9,974 bases of DNA from Phycisphaerae bacterium (GTDB taxonomy: Bacteria > Planctomycetota > Phycisphaerae > JAAYCJ01), in NCBI GenBank assembly GCA_012514125.1, contig JAAZAW010000331.1, positions 1 to 9,974 on the forward strand, given 5' to 3'. Positions 1 through 6,596 of the stretch are shown in pieces. Below the pieces are notes generated by a model. That model was given only the letters and a program-made list of their open reading frames with translations. It was not told the DNA's origin and did not search any database. The position numbers were made by a program, and so were the translations under genes. The first letter of the stretch is position 1. Each line of letters opens with the position of its first letter.

Positions 1-882
1 CATCCCAATATTCGAAGCGATGTTCGTAAACGTGTCTTTGAAATTGCCAAAGCTCATGGCTACCATCCGCGACTGTCCACAAAACAGCGGAATGTGGTAA
101 TTATCCTGCCCGGCGATGAAATTTACCCTATTCGTAACTGTCTGGAAATGGTCATGATGGCGTTGACCGTCGTTTTACCCAAGCGGGGTTTTCGCATCGA
201 GGTATTGCCTCAGGATAATCTGGACCGGCTCGACAGTATTCAATTCTGCGGGGCCATTGCCATTGGCGCGGAACCGAACGATTTCACGAAATGGACGCAT
301 TATTTTTCCGCTCCCCTGGTTATGGTGGATCGGGATGTGCCGCCTGATTCGCCGAACGTTTATTCCGTACGGTCCGATGAAGCTCAGGGGATGGACCTGG
401 CGATTGGGCACTTGCATCAGCGGGGATGTGAAAAAATCGGCTGTATTATTCATGGCACACCCGGCACGGGGAATGTGGACCTGCGGCGGGTTTCGATCAT
501 TAAATCGCTCAAGATCAGGGAGCTTCCGGCTCATGATTCGCTGATTCATGTGTCGAATGATGATCAGTATTTGGAGATCATCGGTAAATTGCTCAAGCAG
601 GACATCGACGCTCTGTTTTGTCCGGGAGGGAACGCCGGAATTGTGGCAGCGTATGCGTTGTCGCTTTTTGACAAACAGGTTCCGGAAGATATTTCTTTGA
701 TTACGTCGGAACATAAATTGTTTTCCTGCTTTGCAACACCGCCTCAGACTACGATTACGCAGAATCATATCGCTTTGGCTGAAATCGCAGCGCAGGTCAT
801 CGATTCCCATTTGAGTGAATCGCAACTTCCACAATGCTCCGTTCTTCCTTATAACCTTATCATCCGTGATAGTGTTATATAG
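1..882 (+). CDS. LacI-family transcriptional regulator, 5'-truncated by window edge
   Basis: The frame is open from base 1 to the TAG at 880-882 (293 codons), so the gene starts upstream of the window. The first ~25 residues (HPNIRSDVRKRVFEIA, then AHGYHPR) match the last helix and hinge of the LacI DNA-binding domain (family pattern: N-V-S..TR.RV...A..LGY.P). About 25-30 N-terminal residues with the first helices of the helix-turn-helix are missing. From about residue 31 (NVVIILPG) a periplasmic-binding-protein-like effector domain follows, including APLVMVDRDVP, GMDLAIGHLHQRGCEKIG, DALFCPGGNAGIVAAYAL and a C-terminal PPQTTITQNHIALAEIAAQ segment typical of the family. A sugar or related ligand is likely for this family, but nothing here identifies it. 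The internal GTG at 94 is not the true start. It is separated from rex by more than 300 bp and probably belongs to another transcription unit. Confidence 0.9.
   Translation, partial: HPNIRSDVRKRVFEIAKAHGYHPRLSTKQRNVVIILPGDEIYPIRNCLEMVMMALTVVLPKRGFRIEVLPQDNLDRLDSIQFCGAIAIGAEPNDFTKWTHYFSAPLVMVDRDVPPDSPNVYSVRSDEAQGMDLAIGHLHQRGCEKIGCIIHGTPGTGNVDLRRVSIIKSLKIRELPAHDSLIHVSNDDQYLEIIGKLLKQDIDALFCPGGNAGIVAAYALSLFDKQVPEDISLITSEHKLFSCFATPPQTTITQNHIALAEIAAQVIDSHLSESQLPQCSVLPYNLIIRDSVI
850..879 (+). other. Hairpin overlapping the end of the LacI-family gene
   Basis: The arms TATAAC (850-855) and TATCA (858-862) pair with TGATA (867-871) and GTTATA (874-879). The loop is TCCG, with one C/T mismatch and one T-G wobble inside the stem. 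The stem is AT-rich and no U-tract follows directly, so it is a poor intrinsic terminator by sequence. It could still act as a 3'-end structure, because it runs almost to the stop codon. Confidence 0.4.
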
Positions 883-907
883 GGCGTTTTGCCGTCAGTT
901 ATTATTG

Positions 908-928
908 TTTATATAGTCATTATATAAA
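908..928. repeat. Perfect AT-only inverted repeat, 8-bp arms
   Basis: TTTATATA (908-915) is followed by the spacer GTCAT and its exact reverse complement TATATAAA (921-928). It lies 25 bp after the LacI-family stop codon and upstream of the Rex box. It may be an operator for an unidentified protein or a weak transcript-end structure. Chance is a real alternative, because the surrounding DNA is very AT-rich. Confidence 0.4.
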
Positions 929-973
929 TATTAATGGTGTGGTTTGATTCGGTTTGGTTTGCTTAATCTTGGA

Positions 974-991
974 TTGTGATATTTTTCACAA
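974..991. promoter_or_regulatory. Rex operator (Rex box)
   Basis: The 18-bp site TTGTGATATTTTTCACAA has perfect TTGTGA/TCACAA half-sites around a 6-bp AT centre, the arrangement known for Rex-family redox repressors. It lies in the intergenic region in front of a rex gene, so autoregulation of rex and the downstream hydrogenase genes is the natural reading. The best promoter match lies about 125 bp downstream. Repression would therefore need a second promoter close to the box or a second Rex site. The half-site TTGTGA itself is a partial -35-like hexamer, but no convincing -10 follows it. Confidence 0.85.
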
Positions 992-1047
992 TGGGGAAAA
1001 ATATTTTTCGCGGGTGTCTTTAATTTCACTGTTCCATATCTTTAATG

Positions 1048-1065
1048 TTTGCAAGATTTTACAAA
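1048..1065. promoter_or_regulatory. Imperfect palindrome, possible second weak Rex-type site
   Basis: TTTGCAAGATTTTACAAA pairs at seven of nine symmetric positions and has outer TTTG/CAAA half-sites, with an 18-bp footprint like the clear Rex box upstream. The half-sites differ from TTGTGA/TCACAA, so this is at best a degenerate secondary site in the rex leader and may be chance in AT-rich DNA. Confidence 0.25.
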
Positions 1066-1115
1066 AGAGTTAGCGAAACTGTTTTCTTATCGAGAATATT
1101 TTCTCTGTTTGTTTG

Positions 1116-1144
1116 TTGACATATAAGGGTTTGTAGCGTATCTT
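1116..1144 (+). promoter_or_regulatory. Sigma70-type promoter for the rex-hyd operon
   Basis: A consensus -35 TTGACA (1116-1121) is separated by 17 bp from a TATCTT -10 (1139-1144, four of six consensus bases). Transcription would start near 1151, leaving a leader of about 58 nt before rex. The perfect -35 and optimal spacing make it the best promoter candidate in the window. Two palindromes sit on the -10 and start region. Confidence 0.6.
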
Positions 1145-1155
1145 TAAATTAAAGA
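1141..1155. promoter_or_regulatory. Palindrome over the -10 region of the rex promoter
   Basis: TCTTTAAATTAAAGA is a perfect palindrome with 7-bp arms around a single central base. It overlaps the last four bases of the proposed -10 and runs past the expected transcription start. A protein bound here would block RNA polymerase. The sequence does not resemble the Rex half-site. Confidence 0.35.
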
Positions 1156-1157
1156 AC

Positions 1158-1173
1158 TATTTATCGATAAATA
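1158..1173. promoter_or_regulatory. Perfect 16-bp palindrome in the rex leader
   Basis: TATTTATCGATAAATA is self-complementary over all 16 bases and lies just downstream of the proposed transcription start. It has no loop, so it suits a dimeric protein site better than an RNA hairpin. A third, weaker inverted pair (GATTT/AAATC, 1181-1196) sits between it and the ribosome binding site. Confidence 0.4.
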
Positions 1174-1208
1174 TTTCTCTGATTTTATTTTAAATCAAAG
1201 GAGTGTGA

Positions 1209-1916
1209 ATGGGCATGGTCAATGGTAAACCGACTCCGGCACCGACACTCAGGCGATTGGCGACTTATCATCATTTTTTGAAACAGTTGCATGGCCTGGA
1301 GCGTGATGTGGTGTCGTGTACTCATATCGCCAACGAACTTCGCCTGGACCCGACCCAGGTCCGTAAGGATATCGAGATGACGGGGATTGTGGGGAAATCG
1401 CGAGTGGGGTATGAAGTGGTTCCGCTGATCGATGCGATTGAGGAATTTCTGGGATGGAACAATACTCATGACGCTTTTCTGGTTGGCGCGGGTCATCTGG
1501 GTTCGGCGTTGGTGGGATACAGCGGATTTCAGGATCGGGGTTTGAACATTGTTGCGGTTTTCGATTCCGATCCGGCGAAGATCGGGACTCAGGTTCACGG
1601 CAGGGAGGTCTTGCCGATCGAGAAGTTGCCGAATCTGGCCCAGCGGATGTATACGTTGATTGGAGTGATCGCGGTTCCTGCGGAAGCGGCCCAGTCGGTG
1701 GCGGATTTGATGGTATCGGGGGGGATTCGGGCGATATGGAATTTTGCTCCTTGGCCCGTGTTGGTTCATGAGCAAGTTGTAGTGGAAAATGTTCGTTTAT
1801 CTTCAAGTTTGGCGGTTTTGACGAATAAACTGGTCCAGACGTTGAAATTGGAAAAAGAGCAAGGAGATTTTGAAAATGCCACAGTCAGTAGCGAGGTCGA
1901 CGCAGATGATGCGTAA
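1209..1916 (+). CDS. rex: Redox-sensing transcriptional repressor Rex
   Basis: This is a cytoplasmic dimeric repressor that reads the NADH/NAD+ ratio: NAD+ favours DNA binding and NADH releases it (family knowledge). The 235-residue product has an N-terminal winged helix (about 12-75), with SCTHIANELRLDPTQVRKDI as recognition region and GKSRVGYEV as wing. A Rossmann domain follows, with the dinucleotide motif GAGHLG at 93-98 and the acidic VFDSD end of the second strand at about 117-121. IWNFAP (176-181) and the late LSSSLAVLTNKL helix are also typical. The start is ATG 1209, 5 nt after AAAGGAG (1197-1203); ATG 1215 is an alternative. The last ~25 residues are a polar, acidic extension that overlaps the start of hydC by 41 bp. 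A good Rex box lies upstream, so it probably represses its own operon. Confidence 0.95.
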   Translation: MGMVNGKPTPAPTLRRLATYHHFLKQLHGLERDVVSCTHIANELRLDPTQVRKDIEMTGIVGKSRVGYEVVPLIDAIEEFLGWNNTHDAFLVGAGHLGSALVGYSGFQDRGLNIVAVFDSDPAKIGTQVHGREVLPIEKLPNLAQRMYTLIGVIAVPAEAAQSVADLMVSGGIRAIWNFAPWPVLVHEQVVVENVRLSSSLAVLTNKLVQTLKLEKEQGDFENATVSSEVDADDA

Positions 1917-2385
1917 GTTTGAGAAGGTTTGTCAGATACTGGATCAGTACGATCGGGATCCGGCGAAGTTGATCCCGATTCTTCAGGCGGTGCAGGAGGA
2001 ATATCGGTATCTTCCTGAAGAGGTTTTGACGTATGTCGCGACGTCGGTGGGATTGCCTCCGGCGCGGGTTTTTGGAGTTGCGACGTTTTATGCCCATTTT
2101 GCTCTTGAGCCCAAGGGGAAATATGTGGTTCGTCTGTGCGACGGGACGGCGTGTCATGTGAAGGGATCGATTCCGATTCTGGAGGCGATTCGAGAACGTC
2201 TTGGTCTTACGGCGCAGAAGACGACGACACCGGATATGTTGTTTACGGTGGAAACGGTGTCGTGTTTGGGCGCCTGCGGTTTGGCGCCGGTCGTAGTGGT
2301 GAATGAGGAAGTTTATGGCCAAATGACACCGGAAAAGGGTGTGGCATTGGTAGAAGAAATTATTGCGAAAGAGGAACAAAAATGA
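1876..2385 (+). CDS. hydC: NuoE-like [2Fe-2S] subunit of bifurcating [FeFe]-hydrogenase (HydC)
   Basis: This small thioredoxin-fold subunit of the trimeric HydABC hydrogenase relays electrons within the NADH-reacting module. From ATG 1876 it is 169 residues, the usual NuoE length. The N-terminal helical part is followed by PPARVFGVATFYAHF, a NuoE signature. The four [2Fe-2S] ligands are C88 and C93 (CDGTACHVKG), then C130 and C134 (CLGACGLAP). I chose ATG 1876 because AAGGAG (1861-1866) lies 9 nt upstream; TTG 1870 is too close to that site, and ATG 1909 would lose residues. The gene begins inside the end of rex and ends with a TGA that overlaps the ATG of hydB (ATGA). This indicates translational coupling and one operon. 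Confidence 0.95.
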   Translation: MPQSVARSTQMMRKFEKVCQILDQYDRDPAKLIPILQAVQEEYRYLPEEVLTYVATSVGLPPARVFGVATFYAHFALEPKGKYVVRLCDGTACHVKGSIPILEAIRERLGLTAQKTTTPDMLFTVETVSCLGACGLAPVVVVNEEVYGQMTPEKGVALVEEIIAKEEQK

Positions 2386-4277
2386 GTCAGACAACGATCG
2401 ATTTGAAATCTATAGCGGCGGCGTATGGTAAGGCGCACGAGAAGGTTGTTCGGCGGATTATTCTATGTGCGGGGACCGGTTGTGTGGCCAATGGGGCGTT
2501 GAAGGTTCACGAGGCCTTTGTGGAAGGGATCGTCGCGGCGGGACTTCCGGTGGTCGTGGAGCTTAAAGGAGAGGAGAAAGAGGGGACTTTGGTTTCCAAG
2601 AGCGGTTGCCAGGGTTTTTGCCAGATGGGTCCCTTGGTGACGGTGGAGCCTGAGGGATATTTTTATACGAAGGTGAAGGTCAGCGACGTCAAAGAGATTA
2701 TTGAAACGACGTTGATTCATCATCAGCCTGTGGAGCGGTTATTGTATTCCAAGCCGATGTCGGGCGAGCATTGTTTGACGACGCACGACATTCCGTTTTA
2801 TCAGAAGCAGCACCGATTTACGCTCAAGGCGTGCGGGCTGGTCGATCCGGAAGACATACAGGAATATATTTATCAGGGCGGGTATGAATCGGCGCGTAAG
2901 GCGTATGTGGAGATGACGCCGAAAGCGGTTTGTGACGAGATTCTGGCGTCTGGGCTTCGCGGGCGAGGAGGCGGCGGGTTTCCGACGGGCAAGAAGTGGG
3001 ATTTGACACGTATTCAGCCTGAGGGGAAGAAATATGTGATCTGTAACGGTGACGAGGGTGATCCCGGCGCGTTTATGGATCGAAGCGTGATGGAAGGAAA
3101 TCCGCATTGCGTTCTGGAGGGGATGATGATCGCGGCGAAGGCGATTGGCGCGGATGAGGGATATTTGTATGTTCGCGCGGAATATCCGCTGGCGGTGAAA
3201 CGGCTGAGGAAGGCGGTTGCGGACGCGGAGAAGCTTGGCGCATTGGGCAAGAACATTTTTGGATCGGGACAGGATTTGACGCTGCACGTGATGGAAGGCG
3301 CGGGAGCGTTTGTTTGCGGGGAAGAGACGGCGTTGATTGCGTCGGTGGAAGGGAAGCGTGGGATGCCGACGCCTAAACCTCCATTTCCTGCGCAGAGCGG
3401 TTTGTGGGGCAAGCCTACGGTGATTAACAACGTAGAGACGCTGGCGACGATACCGCTTATTTTGCAGATGGGCGCCCATGAGTTCCGCAAGTTCGGGACG
3501 GAAAAGTCGCCGGGGACCAAGACGTTTGCCTTGACGGGTCACGTGGCGAACACGGGATTGATCGAGGTTCCGTTCGGGACGACGCTTCGGGAAGTGGTGA
3601 TGAATATCGGGGGCGGCGTGACGGACAAGACCGGCCAGGTGACGGGTGAGTGCTTCAAGGCGGTTCAGATCGGCGGGCCGTCGGGCGGATGTTTGACGGA
3701 GGAACACCTGGATTTGCCGTTGGATTTCGATTCGCTTCGAAGCGTGGGGGCGATGGTCGGATCAGGCGGTCTGGTGGTGATGAACAAGCAGACTTGTATG
3801 GTGAGCGTGGCGCGATTTTTCATGCAGTTTACGCAGAACGAATCTTGCGGCAAGTGTGTGTTGTGTCGGGAGGGGACCAAACAGATGCTGGCGTTGCTCG
3901 ATGATATTATAGAAGGCAGAGCGGACGAAACGACGTTACCGCTGTTGGAGAAACTGGCGGTGGCGGTCCAGAAGGGATCGCTGTGCGGATTGGGCAAGAC
4001 GGCACCGAATCCGGTTTTATCGACCTTGAAATATTTTCGGGCGGAATATGAGTCGCACGTGTTCCAGAAACGATGCCCGACGGGTCAGTGCAAGTCGCTG
4101 AGGCAGCCTGAGATTCTGGCGGACAAGTGCAAGGGATGTACGGCGTGTGCGAGGAAGTGTCCGGTGGGCGCGATCAGCGGCGAGAAGAAGATGCCGCACA
4201 AGATTGATGCAGCGTTGTGCATCAAGTGCGGAGCGTGTGCGCAGGCGTGCAAGTTTGGCGCGATTGTTGGAGTTTAG
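2382..4277 (+). CDS. hydB: NuoF-like NADH/FMN subunit of bifurcating [FeFe]-hydrogenase (HydB)
   Basis: This is the flavin subunit that reacts with NAD(H) and is the likely bifurcation site in HydABC. The 631-residue domain order matches HydB/HymB. An N-terminal thioredoxin-like [2Fe-2S] domain has C29, C34, C76 and C80. The NuoF core has the glycine-rich RGRGGGGFPTGKKW at about 193-206 (FMN/NADH site), NGDEGDPGAFMDR, GAGAFVCGEETALIASVEG and an SLBB segment at about 385-440. The [4Fe-4S] motif ESCGKCVLCREGT supplies C489, C492 and C495, with C535 as fourth ligand. The C-terminal two-cluster ferredoxin domain has C583/C586/C589/C593 and C613/C616/C619/C623. Plain complex I NuoF lacks the end domains, so this is the hydrogenase type. 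GAGGAA (2371-2376) precedes the start, which overlaps the hydC stop. Fd/NAD+ use is inferred from the family; NADP+ is not excluded. Confidence 0.95.
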   Translation: MSQTTIDLKSIAAAYGKAHEKVVRRIILCAGTGCVANGALKVHEAFVEGIVAAGLPVVVELKGEEKEGTLVSKSGCQGFCQMGPLVTVEPEGYFYTKVKVSDVKEIIETTLIHHQPVERLLYSKPMSGEHCLTTHDIPFYQKQHRFTLKACGLVDPEDIQEYIYQGGYESARKAYVEMTPKAVCDEILASGLRGRGGGGFPTGKKWDLTRIQPEGKKYVICNGDEGDPGAFMDRSVMEGNPHCVLEGMMIAAKAIGADEGYLYVRAEYPLAVKRLRKAVADAEKLGALGKNIFGSGQDLTLHVMEGAGAFVCGEETALIASVEGKRGMPTPKPPFPAQSGLWGKPTVINNVETLATIPLILQMGAHEFRKFGTEKSPGTKTFALTGHVANTGLIEVPFGTTLREVVMNIGGGVTDKTGQVTGECFKAVQIGGPSGGCLTEEHLDLPLDFDSLRSVGAMVGSGGLVVMNKQTCMVSVARFFMQFTQNESCGKCVLCREGTKQMLALLDDIIEGRADETTLPLLEKLAVAVQKGSLCGLGKTAPNPVLSTLKYFRAEYESHVFQKRCPTGQCKSLRQPEILADKCKGCTACARKCPVGAISGEKKMPHKIDAALCIKCGACAQACKFGAIVGV

Positions 4278-4283
4278 TTTCAG

Positions 4284-4355
4284 ATGAAGCCTGTGTTCGA
4301 AGAGACGAGTTTTAAATACGAACGTGGAGTTAACGATAAACATGAATACCGATAA
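4284..4355 (+). CDS. Possible 23-residue leader peptide between hydB and hydA
   Basis: An ATG six bases after the hydB stop opens a 23-codon frame, MKPVFEETSFKYERGVNDK plus HEYR, ending with TAA at 4353-4355. It spans the hydB-hydA gap and overlaps the proposed hydA start by 14 bp in another frame. The upstream GGAG (4269-4272) is 11 nt away, so translation is uncertain. I recognise no homologue. It could couple hydA translation to hydB or be a chance frame. Confidence 0.2.
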   Translation: MKPVFEETSFKYERGVNDKHEYR

Positions 4356-6360
4356 AATGATGATCATCGATGGACGAGAGATACCGATAGAAGGTGAACG
4401 GAATTTGCTGGAGGTGATCCGCAAGGCGAATATCGATTTGCCGACGTTTTGTTATCATTCGGATTTGAGTGTGTATGGGGCGTGCCGGCTTTGCCTGGTT
4501 CAGGTGGAGGGACGAGGATTGGTAACGTCGTGTTCGACGGCGCCGGAAGCGGGAATGAAGGTTCGGACGACGACGGAAGAGATTCGCGAGATTCGCCGTA
4601 TCGCGGTGGAATTGCTGTTGGCGAATCATGACCAGGGTTGTCCGACGTGCGGGAAGAGTTCGAACTGCAAGCTGCAGGACCTGGCTCGTCGGATGGGGAT
4701 CGACAAGGTTCGATTCAAACCGGTGCACAAGTCCAAGCCGATCGACAAGTCGAATCCTTCGTTGATTCGCGACCCGAACAAGTGCGTGCTTTGCGGCGAC
4801 TGCGTGCGGTTCTGTCATGAGATTCAGAGCGTAGGGGCGATTGATTTTGCTCATCGCGGATCGAACGTTGCGGTGCTGCCGGCGTTTGGGAAAGATTTGG
4901 CGAGTGTGGAGTGCATTTATTGCGGGCAGTGCGCGAGCGTGTGTCCGACGGGTGCGATTATGCCCAGGTCGGAAGTGGCGGAGGTCTGGAAGGCGCTGGG
5001 CGATCCGACGAAGAAGGTCGTGGCGCAGATTGCGCCGGCGGTTCGAGTGGCGATCAGCGAGGCGTTCGGTGGTGAGCCTGGAACGGTGAGCACGGGGCAG
5101 ATTGTGGCGGCGCTGAAGTCGATGGGATTTGCGCAGGTGTACGATACCTCTTTTGCGGCGGACCTGACGGTGATCGAGGAAGCGAACGAATTTCTGGCTC
5201 GCAAGACCAAAGGCGAAAAATTGCCGCAGTTTACATCATGCTGTCCGGCGTGGGTGAAATTCGCGGAGCAGTATTATCCGGAATTGTTGAAGAATCTGTC
5301 TTCGTGCAAGTCGCCGCAGCAGATGTTCGGATCGCTGGCGAAAGATACGCTGCCGGCGAAGCTTGGCGTGGAAGCGAAGGACCTGGTGATTGTTTCGATC
5401 ATGCCGTGCACGGCGAAGAAGTTCGAGGCGAAGCGGCCTGAATTTCAGCATGAGGGTGTGCAGGATGTGGACTTTGTGTTGACGACGCAGGAGTTGTCGC
5501 GGATGGTGGAAGAGGCGGGATTGGTGTTCAACAAGCTCGAGCCTGAGTCGCTGGATATGCCGCTTGGTTTCAAGACGGGTGCGGGCGTGATTTTTGGAAA
5601 TTCGGGCGGTGTGAGCGAGGCGGTGCTTCGTTACGCGTCGGAGAAGATTACGGGTGTGAAGATCGACGCGGTGGATTATCATATCGTTCGCGGCGAAGAA
5701 GGCCTGCGTGAGGCGACGATCAGCGTGGGCGATGTGACCCTTAAGCTGGCGATTGTTCATGGTTTGAAAAACGCGCGGGCGATTGCGGAGCAGATCAAGG
5801 CGGGTAAGTGCGAGTATGATTTTGTGGAAGTGATGTCGTGTCCGGGTGGTTGCATCGGTGGAGCGGGTCAGCCTGTACCGAAAGATTATCAGTATCGTAA
5901 GCAACGGACGAAAGGATTGTACGAGGCGGATAAGACGCTGCAATTGCACAAGTCGCAGGATAACCATTATGTGGCGGAATGCTACAAGAACCACCTGGGC
6001 GAAATCGGCGGCGAGAAGGCGCATCATCTGCTGCATACGAAATATCATAGCCGCAGACGAATCAGCGATGAGGATTTGGATCTGGTTTCGGGTACGGCGG
6101 AAAGCAAGCTGGTCGTGAGCGTGTGCGTAGGGACGAGCTGTTATGTCCGCGGATCGCAGAACCTGCTTCATGGGTTGATTCGGCATGTGGAAGAGCAGAA
6201 TCTGCAGAACGTGGTGGATATCAAAGCGACGTTCTGTTTTGAGCGGTGCAACAAAGGTCCGAATGTGGCGATCGGTGATGTGGTCCTTGAGAAGTGCACT
6301 TTCGAAAAGGCATGTGAGGTTTTGGGACAGAAGCTCGATGAAATGAAACAGAAATCATAG
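4342..6360 (+). CDS. hydA: [FeFe]-hydrogenase catalytic subunit HydA (trimeric bifurcating type)
   Basis: This subunit catalyses reversible H2 formation at the H-cluster. From ATG 4342 it is 672 residues. Domains in order: an N-terminal [2Fe-2S] domain (C37, C48, C51, C64); a His/Cys-ligated [4Fe-4S] (H96, C100, C103, C109); a two-cluster ferredoxin domain (C148/C151/C154/C158, C191/C194/C197/C201); and the H-domain. The H-domain has all three signatures intact: TSCCPAW (298-304, with proton-relay C300 and ligand C301), MPCTAKKFE (354-362, C356), and MSCPGGCIGGAGQP (498-511, C500 and C504). A small-subunit-like segment follows (about 515-570, ending HHLLHTKY). Last is a thioredoxin-like [2Fe-2S] domain (C595, C600, C632, C636). 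That C-terminal domain together with hydB and hydC marks the bifurcating M3 class. The start is uncertain: GGAG (4326-4329) is 12 nt from ATG 4342; GTG 4324 and ATG 4357 are alternatives. Confidence 0.96.
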   Translation: MNTDKMMIIDGREIPIEGERNLLEVIRKANIDLPTFCYHSDLSVYGACRLCLVQVEGRGLVTSCSTAPEAGMKVRTTTEEIREIRRIAVELLLANHDQGCPTCGKSSNCKLQDLARRMGIDKVRFKPVHKSKPIDKSNPSLIRDPNKCVLCGDCVRFCHEIQSVGAIDFAHRGSNVAVLPAFGKDLASVECIYCGQCASVCPTGAIMPRSEVAEVWKALGDPTKKVVAQIAPAVRVAISEAFGGEPGTVSTGQIVAALKSMGFAQVYDTSFAADLTVIEEANEFLARKTKGEKLPQFTSCCPAWVKFAEQYYPELLKNLSSCKSPQQMFGSLAKDTLPAKLGVEAKDLVIVSIMPCTAKKFEAKRPEFQHEGVQDVDFVLTTQELSRMVEEAGLVFNKLEPESLDMPLGFKTGAGVIFGNSGGVSEAVLRYASEKITGVKIDAVDYHIVRGEEGLREATISVGDVTLKLAIVHGLKNARAIAEQIKAGKCEYDFVEVMSCPGGCIGGAGQPVPKDYQYRKQRTKGLYEADKTLQLHKSQDNHYVAECYKNHLGEIGGEKAHHLLHTKYHSRRRISDEDLDLVSGTAESKLVVSVCVGTSCYVRGSQNLLHGLIRHVEEQNLQNVVDIKATFCFERCNKGPNVAIGDVVLEKCTFEKACEVLGQKLDEMKQKS

Positions 6361-6596
6361 TGAATGAACCTGAAATTCATGTGCGTTTGAGAACGATGGG
6401 ATATGACCGGTCGCCGAAGGAGATTCGACGACCGGTTTTTTGTGGAATGGGGAATTCATTATTGCAAAAATATGAAAGTGAAGAGGAAGAGAAGAGATTG
6501 TACAACGGCTTGAGTTGTTTTTTGGATTTATGCATCTGCGGGAATGACGATGAATAAGAAAATGGTGAGAGTAGTCACTCGATAAGAGGGTTTGGA
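6361..6596 (+). other. Intergenic region between hydA and the sensory hydrogenase gene
   Basis: This gap holds the terminator at 6406-6441, then a purine-rich tract (about 6470-6498) with GAAGAGGAAGAGAAGAG. A short inverted pair ACAAC/GTTGT (6502-6518) follows and runs into a T-run; its 5-bp stem makes it a weak second terminator at best. I see no strong sigma70 promoter, Rex box or protein-coding gene here. A 13-residue frame (MTMNKK..., 6544-6585) lies just before the next gene, without a good ribosome binding site. Confidence 0.6.
6406..6441 (+). terminator. Rho-independent terminator after hydA
   Basis: ACCGGTCG (6406-6413) pairs perfectly over 8 bp with CGACCGGT (6429-6436), and five further T residues follow directly (6437-6441). 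The 15-nt loop can be narrowed by alternative TCG/CGA pairing and contains AAGGAG (6417-6422), a Shine-Dalgarno-like sequence with no suitably spaced start codon. It lies 45 bp after the hydA stop, so it should end most rex-hydCBA transcripts or attenuate read-through into the sensory genes. Confidence 0.75.

Noticed and set aside
1185..1806. Two minus-strand frames opposite rex
   Set aside because: Shadow frames of a clear Rex coding region; Pro/Arg/Ser-rich with no domain.
2739..3707. Long open frame on the minus strand inside hydB (and a similar one at 5236-6186 inside hydA)
   Set aside because: Antisense to strongly conserved coding sequence; the proteins are Arg/His-rich and low in recognisable motifs, typical of shadow frames in G-rich genes.
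6360..6557. 65-codon frame starting at a GTG overlapping the hydA stop
   Set aside because: It runs straight through the terminator hairpin and the purine-rich tract, lacks a good ribosome site, and its protein looks like no family I know.
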